Shown here in pieces: positions 18,636 to 26,732 of a stretch of 64,000 nt of DNA. The notes beneath the pieces were generated by a model. The model had not been told where the DNA came from, ran no database searches, and saw nothing but the letters and a program-made list of their open reading frames with translations. The position numbers and the translations under genes are program-made. The stretch covers positions 62,001 through 126,000 of the forward strand of contig CAVWBD010000008.1 of NCBI GenBank assembly GCA_963753105.1. Reading direction: 5' to 3'. The DNA comes from SZUA-36 sp963753105. GTDB taxonomy: Bacteria; Pseudomonadota; Gammaproteobacteria; Xanthomonadales; SZUA-36. The number at the start of each line of letters is the position of its first letter. Positions within the stretch are counted from its first letter, which is position 1.

Positions 18636-19564
18636 TATGTCGCTTCCTGTCTATTTAATGGTACTGCATCACGCAGGCGTTCGAGACCTGCGTTCAAATC
18701 CGTCCCAAGCACCCCCACATCGGCTCGTTTCAGCGAGTCGTAAACTTTTGCGGATGCATGGCCGCCAAGAAATACCGGCACCGGTGACTGCCTGGTCAAA
18801 GCGGGCAGGGCCCGGTCCAGCATTTCGGTCTTGGGCTGTAAGAGTCCCGATAAGACAATGGCCCTGGAATCCGTTTTCCTGGCTACGTCAACCAAGTTGT
18901 CCAGTGGCATGTCGGAGCCCAGCAATATCGTTTGATAGCCAGCCGCATTGGCTGTCAGGGCGAACAGGAGCAGACCTGCCTCGTGCCGGTCGCCCGGCAG
19001 GCAGGCCATCAGTAATTTGGGACCATTCCTGGGCGTGGTGCGGTGATGGAAACGCGCGCCGAGTTTGTTGCGCAGGTAAAAGCTGAAGAAGTGTTCTTCG
19101 GCGATGCTGCCCTCATCTTTTTCCCACCTGCGGCCAAGTTCGGTCAGCAGCGGTTTCAAGAGTTTTTCAGTGACCTTGTCGATCGGGTAAAGCGCGAGCG
19201 CCTCTCCATAAACGTCTTCGAGCTCTGCCTCATTGAACTGAATGACTGCGGCGATCATGCGATCGATATAGCGCTTCCAGGTATCGTTGATCACCTGGTC
19301 GGACGTCATGTGTGCCGCATTTTCGGCTTCCAGCTGTGTTTTGATCTGGCCAATGCGCATACCGCGATCCAGCAGGCCGACGACGCGTATGATCAAATCA
19401 ATGTGTTCCTGTGTATAGAGCCGATGGCCACTGTCTTTCCGGACCGGTTCAAACAGGCCATGACGCCGCTCCCAGGCGCGTAAAGTAATCGGGTTGACTT
19501 TTGTCAGGTCGGAAACCGTGCGGATAGGATAAAGAGCAGTCTCTCGCGGCTTGGTATTGTTCAT
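18635..19564 (-). CDS. CarH/LitR-like MerR regulator with cobalamin-binding domain (paralog 2)
   Basis: The 309-residue protein has an N-terminal MerR domain (ALYPIRTVSDLTKVNPITLR, HRLYTQEHIDLI), then W147-x9-E157-H158 and DRHEAG at 192-197, the two cobalamin motifs of CarH-type photoreceptors. AGGAG precedes the ATG. It heads the nine-gene lipid operon: its TAA overlaps the start of the methyltransferase gene. Two paired TGTAT sites lie upstream, one over its proximal -10 box, so autoregulation is likely. Compared with paralog 1 the DNA-recognition helix is nearly the same (ITLRAWERR versus ITLRAWEKR), which suggests shared or overlapping binding sites and possible hetero-oligomers (inference). 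Confidence 0.88.
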   Translation of the reverse strand: MNNTKPRETALYPIRTVSDLTKVNPITLRAWERRHGLFEPVRKDSGHRLYTQEHIDLIIRVVGLLDRGMRIGQIKTQLEAENAAHMTSDQVINDTWKRYIDRMIAAVIQFNEAELEDVYGEALALYPIDKVTEKLLKPLLTELGRRWEKDEGSIAEEHFFSFYLRNKLGARFHHRTTPRNGPKLLMACLPGDRHEAGLLLFALTANAAGYQTILLGSDMPLDNLVDVARKTDSRAIVLSGLLQPKTEMLDRALPALTRQSPVPVFLGGHASAKVYDSLKRADVGVLGTDLNAGLERLRDAVPLNRQEAT

Positions 19565-19607
19565 TCTGCTGCTCCTTTCTTAAGCCTGTTTATTAAAATC
19601 AATAAAT

Positions 19608-19626
19608 ATTATACGTAATTTATACA
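19608..19626 (-). promoter_or_regulatory. Operator 4 and proximal promoter of the lipid operon
   Basis: On the minus strand TGTAT (19622-19626) and CGTAT (19611-19615) are 11 bp apart. The second copy overlaps a perfect TATAAT (19608-19613). This -10 box lies 44 bp upstream of the regulator's ATG. Confidence 0.6.
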
Positions 19627-19740
19627 TTAAGAATCAGTTTGCTTTGCTTAGGCGCCGACTGAGGCGTATTTATAATAATTGAAAAGCGTTTAAGTCAGAA
19701 ACGATCTGGGTAACGCATGTCTGTCTTGCTATTTATAATT

Positions 19741-19763
19741 ATACAATACCTATACATTGTCAA
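19741..19763 (-). promoter_or_regulatory. Operator 5 with consensus -35 box
   Basis: On the minus strand a perfect TTGACA (19758-19763) is followed directly by TGTAT (19752-19756) and TGTAT (19741-19745), again 11 bp apart. The matching -10 is unclear. A start here would give a leader of about 170 nt containing operator 4. Confidence 0.5.
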
Positions 19764-19959
19764 CCCCTAGATGCAAAATATTTTTACAGGAGCGATGCAG
19801 CGGAAATTGGACCCTGGTCATTGTCTATGCCCTGCCGGTGGTCAAGCCGGGCCCTCCGGGGATCCTGAAAATGGGTAGATCGGGTACAATACAAGCAGCT
19901 GAAGACCGGTCCTGAAAGTGCTACCAGGTCCCTGGACCAAATGCCCCGAGGAGGTTTAA

Positions 19960-21216
19960 ATGAGCGCCCCAGTGTACGCAACCAACTGTGTCGAGCGGTT
20001 TCTTGAATACGTCAAGATCAACACCCAGTCCTGCGAGGATTCAGACACCTTTCCCAGCACCCCTGGCCAACTCGAACTGCAGCAAAAGCTGTTTGATGAA
20101 TTGAAGGCGCTCGGCCTGGAAGATGTTGTACTGGACGAGCACGGCTACGTATTTGCCACTGTGCCTGCAACCAGTGACAAGAACGACGTACCCGTGATTG
20201 GCTTCCTGGCTCATGTGGATACTTCACCCGAAATGAGCGGGGAGGGCGTCAAGGCCATTTTCCACCGCGACTACCAGGGCCAGGATATCGTGCTGCCGGA
20301 TGATCCGTCGGCGGTGATCACTTTCGAGGGCAACCCGCATCTTGCGGGCCAGATAGGCAATGACATCATCACCGCCTCGGGTACGACGCTGCTGGGTGCT
20401 GACAACAAAGCCGGGGTGGCCGAGATCATGGGCGCGGTGGAATACCTGCTTGCCCACCCGGAAATCGCCCATGGCGCAATACGCGTCGGCTTCACTCCGG
20501 ACGAGGAAGTGGGCAGTGGTACGGATCATTTCGATGTCGGGCGTTTTGGCGCCGCCTGCGCGTATACGATGGACGGTGAAACCCTCGGTGAGCTGCAGGT
20601 GGAGACATTCTCCGCTGACGCCATCACTGCGACCTTTCATGGTTTCAACACCCACCCCGGCTTTGCCAAGGGTAAAATGGTCAACGCCATTAAGGTTGCG
20701 GCGGATTTTGTCGCCCGGTTACCGAGGGACGGTCTGGCGCCGGAATTGACCGAAGGCTACGAAGGCTTTGTTCACCCGTACATGATGGACGCCAGCGTCG
20801 ACAGCACCTCGGTCAAGCTGTTGGTACGGGATTTCGAAACTGCAAAATTACAGGAGATGGAGCAACTGGTGGAACGACTGGCCCTCGAGGCGGTGGATGC
20901 GTGGCCGGGTTCAAGCGTTGAAGTCAAAGTCGAAGAATCCTACCGCAACATGAAGGAAGTGCTGGATCACCACCCCGACGTAGTGGAAAACGCCTGCGAG
21001 GCATTCCGCCGCGCCGGCCTCGACCCCATGATCGAGCCGATCCGTGGCGGAACAGATGGTTCCCGATTGTCCTTCATGGGCTTGCCGACACCCAATATCT
21101 TTGCCGGTGAGCACAATTTCCACTCGCGTTATGAGTGGATTTCAACTCACGACATGCACAAGGCGGTCGACGTCATTATCGAGTTGTGCCAGGTCTGGGA
21201 AGAACGGACAGCATAG
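19960..21216 (+). CDS. pepT: Peptidase T (tripeptide aminopeptidase)
   Basis: The 418-residue protein matches PepT along its length. It starts with RFLEYVKINTQS and STPGQLELQQKLFDEL. Metal and catalytic residues of M20 peptidases are visible: H and D in GFLAHVDTSPEMSG, D in TTLLGADNKAGVAEI, the EE pair in GFTPDEEVGSGTDHFD, D in AYTMDGETLGEL and H in GEHNFHSRYEWI. The dimerisation-domain motif FNTHPGFAKGKMVNAIKVA is also present. The enzyme removes the N-terminal residue of tripeptides in the cytoplasm using two zinc ions. GAGGAGG precedes the ATG. It is transcribed away from the lipid operon and lies 36 bp before the GGT-like gene. Confidence 0.95.
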   Translation: MSAPVYATNCVERFLEYVKINTQSCEDSDTFPSTPGQLELQQKLFDELKALGLEDVVLDEHGYVFATVPATSDKNDVPVIGFLAHVDTSPEMSGEGVKAIFHRDYQGQDIVLPDDPSAVITFEGNPHLAGQIGNDIITASGTTLLGADNKAGVAEIMGAVEYLLAHPEIAHGAIRVGFTPDEEVGSGTDHFDVGRFGAACAYTMDGETLGELQVETFSADAITATFHGFNTHPGFAKGKMVNAIKVAADFVARLPRDGLAPELTEGYEGFVHPYMMDASVDSTSVKLLVRDFETAKLQEMEQLVERLALEAVDAWPGSSVEVKVEESYRNMKEVLDHHPDVVENACEAFRRAGLDPMIEPIRGGTDGSRLSFMGLPTPNIFAGEHNFHSRYEWISTHDMHKAVDVIIELCQVWEERTA

Positions 21217-21252
21217 TATGATCACTATCAAGAAAAATACCGGGAGACCAAA

Positions 21253-22972
21253 ATGATAAATAACAAGGTACGTAAGCTGTTGATAGGCGCGTCAGTCTCC
21301 ATCCTGGTGCTGTTCTCCGGGCAGGGTCTGGCCATGGACAGAGTCACCGGCAAAATGTTTGCCACAAGGTCAGAGGTCATAGCCACACACGGAATGGCAG
21401 CAACAAGCCAGCCGCTGGCCACCCAGGTGGCACTGGATATCCTGAAGGCGGGCGGGAACGCCATTGATGCAGCGATCGCAGCCAATGCCGTGCTGGGCCT
21501 GGTGGAGCCTACGGGTAACGGTATCGGCGGTGACCTGTTTGCCATTGTCTGGGACGCGAAAGCCCAGAAGCTGTATGGCTTGAATGCCAGTGGTCGCTCA
21601 CCCCTGGGCCTGAGCCTGGACTATTTCAAAGAGAATAATCTTGAAAAAATTCCCGCCTATGGGCCTTTGCCCGTATCCGTCCCTGGTGCGGTGGATGGCT
21701 GGTTCGAATTGCACAAGAAATTCGGTTCCATGGAAATGCAGAAAATACTGGCCCCGGCAATCGCCTATGCCCGCGAGGGATTTCCCGTTACGGAACTCAT
21801 TGCCTACTACATGGATCGCTCAGTCGCACGCATTGGGAAATACCCTGGTTTCGCGGACACCTATATGCCCTCCGGCCATACTCCCAGGAAGGGTGAGATA
21901 TTCAAGAATCCCAGGCTGGCGAATACGCTGGAGAAAATAGCCAGGGGCGGAAGAGATGAGTTTTATAAGGGTGATATAGCCCGCACCATAGCGGATTTCA
22001 TGGAATCCCAGGGCGGGTTCCTGACCTACGAGGACATGGCCAATCATCGTTCGGAGTGGGTGGAGCCCGTATCCAGCCAACTACCGTGGTTATGACGTCT
22101 GGGAACTGCCCCCCAATGGCCAGGGTATCGCAGCATTGCAGATACTCAATGTGCTGGAAACCTATGATGTCGCGGGCATGGGTTTTGGCAGTGCCGATTA
22201 CATACATACCTTTATCGAGGCCAAGAAGCTGGCTTTTGAGGATCGGGCCAGGTTTTATGCGGATCCTGACTTCAACAAGATTCCGGTGGCTGAACTGATC
22301 AGCAAGGAATATGCGAATGAGCGGCGTAAACTGATAGATTCTGCAAAAGCGGCAAAAAGCTATGCTGCCGGAAACCCTGCGTTGCAGGAGGGCGATACGA
22401 TTTACCTGACCACGGCCGATGCTGCCGGCAACATGGTGTCGCTGATCCAGAGCAATTATCGCGGCATGGGCTCCGGAATGATTCCGACGGACCTGGGATT
22501 TGTTCTGCAGGACCGCGGGGAGTTATTCAGCCTGACCGAAGGGGAATTCAACACCTACGCCCCGGGAAAGAGGCCATTCCATACAATCATTCCGGCGTTT
22601 GTGACCAAAGAGGGTAAACCCTGGTTGAGCTTTGGTGTAATGGGTGGCGCGACCCAGCCGCAGGCCCATGCCCAGATCATCGTTAACCTGGTGGATTTCG
22701 GGATGAACCTGCAGGAAGCGGGCGATGCGCCCCGAATGTTGCATTATGGATCGAGCCAGCCAACGGGAAGCGTGATGAGTGATGGAGGCAATGTTTACCT
22801 GGAAACGGGGTTTGATGCCGAGGTCATCCGGGAACTGCTTGGGCGTGGTCATGACATCGGTTTTACCGCGGGAGATTACGGTGGCTACCAGGCCATTTTG
22901 AGAGATCCCTTAACCGGGGTCTATTTTGGCGCGTCAGAATCCCGCAAGGACGGACAGGCAGCCGGTTATTGA
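21253..22972 (+). CDS. ggt: Gamma-glutamyltransferase family (Ntn hydrolase), exported, one frame change
   Basis: An N-terminal hydrophobic segment (IGASVSILVLFSGQGLA) suggests export. GGT features include HGMAATSQPLATQVALDILK, GGNAIDAAIAANAVLGLVEP and TGNGIGGDLFAIVWDA, the latter two typical of the large subunit. The autoprocessing threonine should lie in GDTIYLTTADAAGNMVSLIQ, the start of the small subunit. A frame change near 22078 separates WVEPVS from NYRGYDVWELPPNGQGIA. The rejoined length, about 573 residues, is normal. GGTs cleave gamma-glutamyl bonds such as in glutathione; the YLTTAD variant suggests a divergent or acylase-like subgroup. Being next to pepT, it may take part in peptide and glutathione salvage. 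Confidence 0.85.
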
Positions 22973-23022
22973 AGCTGGTATCCGTCTGAAATTTGGCGTG
23001 TCAAATGGGCAGCTGGTGTTGC

Positions 23023-23944
23023 TTACAGTTCTGCCTGGATCCTGGCGCCGGTCACTTTGCCCAGCCGGCTTTCACGCCAGATGATCAGGATATTTGAAGC
23101 GATGACGATAACGGCGCCGGTAATCACGGTGGGCATGGGCCAGTCGTTCCAGATCATCCAGCCAAACAGGGTTGACCAGACGATACTGCTGTAGTTGAAC
23201 ACGGTCACGATTGCGGCGCGTGCGTGGCGAAACGCGATGGACAACAAGCCACTGCGCAGCGGTGCCCGACAGGCCAACACCGAGCAGCAACGGTACTTCG
23301 GCCACCGTGGGCATGACGGCGATAAACGGCATTGGTAAGGCGGCGAGCACGATCCCGTAGGCAAAGAAATAGAAACTGATGGTTTCCGGGCTTTCATAGG
23401 GGCCAAGGTAGCGCAGGATAATCTGCAACACGGCGTGCATCAGGGCTGCGGCCAGGGCGACCACTATGCCCAGTGTGTAAACCTCACCGGTCGGGTTCGA
23501 CATGATGATCACACCGACAAATCCCACGACAATGGCGGACCAGCGGTATGGGCCAACGGATTCTTTCAGGAAAATCACACCGAGGACCGGGATAAACAAC
23601 GATGCCGTAAACAGCAGGGCCGAGGTGTCGGCCATCGGCATCAGGGAAAAGGCTGTAAAGGTGACGAAAAGACTGATCGTGCCAATCACGGCGCGGATGC
23701 CGACCAGAACGGGTTTGGATCGGATTTTCAGAATATCACGCCTGCCAAACCCAAAGATCATGACCAGGAAAGGCACGATGGCGATCACGTTGCGGTAGAA
23801 CGCAATCTCGAAAACCGAATGGTTCGGGCTCAACAACTTGGCGAACATGAACATGACCGAGAACATGAAAAACGCTCCCACGGCGGCAATCATGCCGAGC
23901 ACGACGTGCTCTTTATGAGACTGGGGTGGGTTTTCCTGTGGCAT
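23023..23944 (-). CDS. EamA/DMT-family transporter, one frame change
   Basis: I prefer the start at MPQENPPQSHKEHVV (ATG 23942-23944) though an in-frame ATG exists at 24001. Ten hydrophobic helices can be followed, including GAFFMFSVMFMFAKLLSPN, FEIAFYRNVIAIVPFLVMIF, IGTISLFVTFTAFSLMPMAD and the second repeat. DMT features such as LPMADTSALLFTASLFIPVL and YRWSAIVVGFVGVIIMSNP are clear. A frame change near 23275 joins AAQWL to LSIAFRHARAAIVTVFNYSS. The rejoined protein is about 307 residues with two EamA repeats. The family exports metabolites such as amino acids or drugs; the substrate is unknown. Confidence 0.85.
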
Positions 23945-24113
23945 TTCCGGGATCGTTCGCTGTTGTCGGGTCGGAAGGGCGCTTTGGGCCGGGCAATTCA
24001 CAATTCTATCAACATTTGCCGTTCAGATGGACTGCCGTTTACTGCTAATGCGCTGGAATCCGTTGCGGATTGACTATAATGCACATGTCCACACTTTCGA
24101 CTCGGTGGCAACA

Positions 24114-24911
24114 ATGATTGAACCTTTTACAGCGCCGGACCTGGAACGGATCGCCTACCTGCAACCGGATGTCTGGCAGGATATCGTGCCTTATTTTCGC
24201 TTTTATCTCGAAGCGACGTTTTGCCGGCCATTGAAAATCGAAAACGCCGACCGGATCGCAGCCATCGGCAGCGTGATCATGCACGCGGAAACAGCCTGGC
24301 TCTCCCACATCATCGTGGCGCCCGACATGCGCCGCCAGGGACTTGGCCTGGCTATGACGCGGGCACTCATCGATGAGGCTGAGAACAACGGCCGCAATAC
24401 GCAGTTGCTGATTGCCACCCGCATGGGACGACCATTGTATGAGCACTTGGGATTCCATTTGTCCTGTGAATACCTGAGCTACCAGCAACACCGGCCCGGC
24501 AAGGTTGAACCGTCACTTCCGGTGCGGCGGATAAAGCCTGCGGATATCCCCGGAATCATGGCTCTGGATTACAGCGCCAGCGGGGAGGACAGGCATAAGT
24601 TGTTGTCAGTCCATGCCGGAACGGGGTGGGTCTGCACCGGTACTGGCGATATCCGTGGTTTCTACCTGCCCGGGATAGGGGAGGGCCTCATCGTGGCGCA
24701 GGATGTCGAGGCCGGCCTGGCGCTTATGGAACTGCGGTTGGCAAGCAATGATACCGTCGCGGCATTGCCCTCGGACAACCACGCAGCAAATCGCTTCCTG
24801 CATGACCAGGGCCTGGCGCCCGAGAGAACACTGGCGCGCATGGTACGCAACGGTGATGACCTGCTCGTGCCGGACATGGTGTTCAACCGCATCGGCGGCC
24901 ACGTGGGCTGA
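24114..24911 (+). CDS. GNAT acetyltransferase with a second C-terminal domain
   Basis: A start at 24114 (MIEPFTAPDLERIAYLQPDV) is preferred over the upstream ATG at 24027 because a TATAAT lies at 24075-24080. The acetyl-CoA loop is AWLSHIIVAPDMRRQGLGLA followed by TRALIDEAENNG and RPLYEHLGF, a full GNAT core in residues 30-135. A C-terminal half (ADIPGIMALDYSASGEDRHK, GLALMELRLASND, NHAANRFLHDQGLAPERTLA) matches the second domain found in the YitH/GNAT_C type. Substrate unknown. It is divergent from the EamA gene and followed by a strong terminator. Confidence 0.8.
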   Translation: MIEPFTAPDLERIAYLQPDVWQDIVPYFRFYLEATFCRPLKIENADRIAAIGSVIMHAETAWLSHIIVAPDMRRQGLGLAMTRALIDEAENNGRNTQLLIATRMGRPLYEHLGFHLSCEYLSYQQHRPGKVEPSLPVRRIKPADIPGIMALDYSASGEDRHKLLSVHAGTGWVCTGTGDIRGFYLPGIGEGLIVAQDVEAGLALMELRLASNDTVAALPSDNHAANRFLHDQGLAPERTLARMVRNGDDLLVPDMVFNRIGGHVG

Positions 24912-24928
24912 CCGAAAAAGCAGACAAA

Positions 24929-24957
24929 AAAAGGGGCCACCACGGGTGACCCCTTTT
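24929..24957. terminator. Bidirectional rho-independent terminator
   Basis: AAAAGGGGCCAC (24929-24940) pairs with GTGACCCCTTTT (24946-24957) with one mismatch. Flanking A and T runs make it work in both directions, between the GNAT gene and the convergent aldehyde dehydrogenase gene. Confidence 0.85.
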
Positions 24958-24975
24958 GCTGTGTTGTACGACAAC

Positions 24976-26516
24976 TTAAAAGTCGAACTCGATCCCCTGG
25001 GCAAGTGGCAATTCACTGCCATAATTGATCGTGTTGGTCTGACGCCGCATATACTGGCGCCAGGAATCAGAACCTGATTCGCGGCCCCAGCCGGTTTCTT
25101 TCTCACCACCGAATGCGCCGCCGATCTCGGCGCCCGAGGTGCCGATATTGACATTGGCGATACCGCAGTCAGACCCGCGGGTTGACAGGTACTCCTCGGC
25201 TTCGAGCACATTGTTTGTGAATATGGATGAGGACAGACCCTGGGGTACACCGTTCTGCAGGGCGATGGCGTCCTTAACGCCACCGCTGTACTTCATCAGG
25301 TACAGGATCGGTGCAAAGGTCTCGGTTTGCACGATGTCCATTTCATTTTCCGCTTCGACGATACTGGGTACGACATAACAGCCGGATTCAAATCCCTCAC
25401 CCTCAAGGACTTCACCGCCATAAATGATCTTGGCGCCTTCATCCCTTGCGGCCGCAAGCGCATCCTGCATGTCCTGGACTGCACCGGTATCCACCAGCGG
25501 GCCCATGTGGTTGGCTTCGTCCAGAGGCGTGCCGATCCTGACGGTCTTATAGGCTTTCAGCAGGGCATCCTTAACCGTGTCATACATGCTGTCATGGATG
25601 ATCAGGCGGCGTGTTGATGTGCATCGTTGCCCGGCGGTACCCACGGAACCGAAAACAACGGCGGGAATGGTCAGTTTGAGATCTGCATGCGGCGTGATAA
25701 TGATCGCGTTGTTGCCACCCAGTTCCAGGATGGACTTGCCCAGGCGCTTGGCGCAGGCTTCGGCAACCCTGATCCCGACCCGGGTAGAACCGGTCGCTGA
25801 TATCAGGGGGATGCGTGCGATCGTTGATCATCGATTCACCAACAACCACACCCGGCCCGATGATGTAGCTCATGACGCCTTCGGGTACGTCATTGTCACG
25901 GCAAGACCTCGCCAATGGCATTGAATATGGCGATGGCTGTCAACGGTGCCTTTTTGGAAGGTTTCCATACCGTCACATCACCACAGACCGTTGCGATCAT
26001 GGTATTCCATGCCCAGACGGCGACCGGGAAATTGAAGGCTGAAATGATGCCGACGATACCCATCGGATGCCATTGTTCATACATGCGGTGGTCTGGTCTT
26101 TCAGAATGCATGGTCAGACCATACAGTTGCCGGGACAGGCCGACAGCGAAATCACAGATGTCGATCATTTCCTGGACTTCACCGAGGCCTTCCTGCAGGG
26201 ACTTGCCCATTTCGTAGCTGACCAGGGCGCCGAGCGGATCCTTGATCTCGCGCAGCTTGTCGCCAATCTGGCGCACAAGTTCACCACGCTTGGGCGCCGG
26301 AACGCTGCGCCAATGCACAAAGGCCTTTTCCGCAGTAGTAATCACATGCTCGTAATCACTCTGCTTGGCCTTGCCGATTTTGCCAATTAACTTGCCGTCT
26401 GCAGGAGAGTACGACTCCTGGATTCCCTCACTGTCATCACCGGAATGAATGGCCCCGGTACAGATCGGTAGCGATAACTCGCCAATTCCCAATTGTTCTA
26501 GAAAAGGAAGCGACAT
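24976..26516 (-). CDS. ALDH7-type aldehyde dehydrogenase (aminoadipate-semialdehyde dehydrogenase-like), two frame changes
   Basis: Rejoined, the protein of about 513 residues begins MSLPFLEQLGIGELSLPICT and has GIVGIISAFNFPVAVWAWN, VWKPSKKAPLTAIAI, RDNDVPEGVMSYIIGPG, GSTRVG and then ILELGGNNAIIITPH. The catalytic cysteine is in GTAGQRCTSTRRLIIH and the C-terminus reads GGEKETGWGRESGSDSW, then RQTNTINYGSELPLAQGIEF, which is distinctive of the ALDH7 group (antiquitin/AmaB). These enzymes oxidise alpha-aminoadipic semialdehyde or piperideine-6-carboxylate in lysine catabolism. Frame changes lie near 25910 and 25815. No other lysine-degradation gene is next to it, so the physiological substrate is uncertain. 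Confidence 0.88.
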
Positions 26517-26732
26517 GGTAACTCTCCTGTTGTAAGTAGAGTGTGTTGAAGGCTGGGTTCACAAGAGCTTGTGAACCGAGCCCAAGAATCGAGGTGCGTA
26601 GGATACCGCAAACGGTTGAACTTGGCACCTTGCGGCTGTCCCTGAAATCGGACTCCAGTCACTGTTGTCTCACTTGATCTTGCGCAGGCGCTGTACCGGG
26701 TATTAATAAGACTGAAACCGATTCCTTGTGTC

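Noticed and set aside
19565..19959. Possible cobalamin riboswitch in the leader of the lipid operon
   Set aside because: No B12-box-like sequence or the expected multi-stem fold could be seen; the leader is short, A+T rich and filled by the TGTAT repeats, which suit protein binding.
24606..25283. Minus-strand open frame across the GNAT gene and terminator
   Set aside because: It crosses a strong terminator and two convergent genes and has no protein features.
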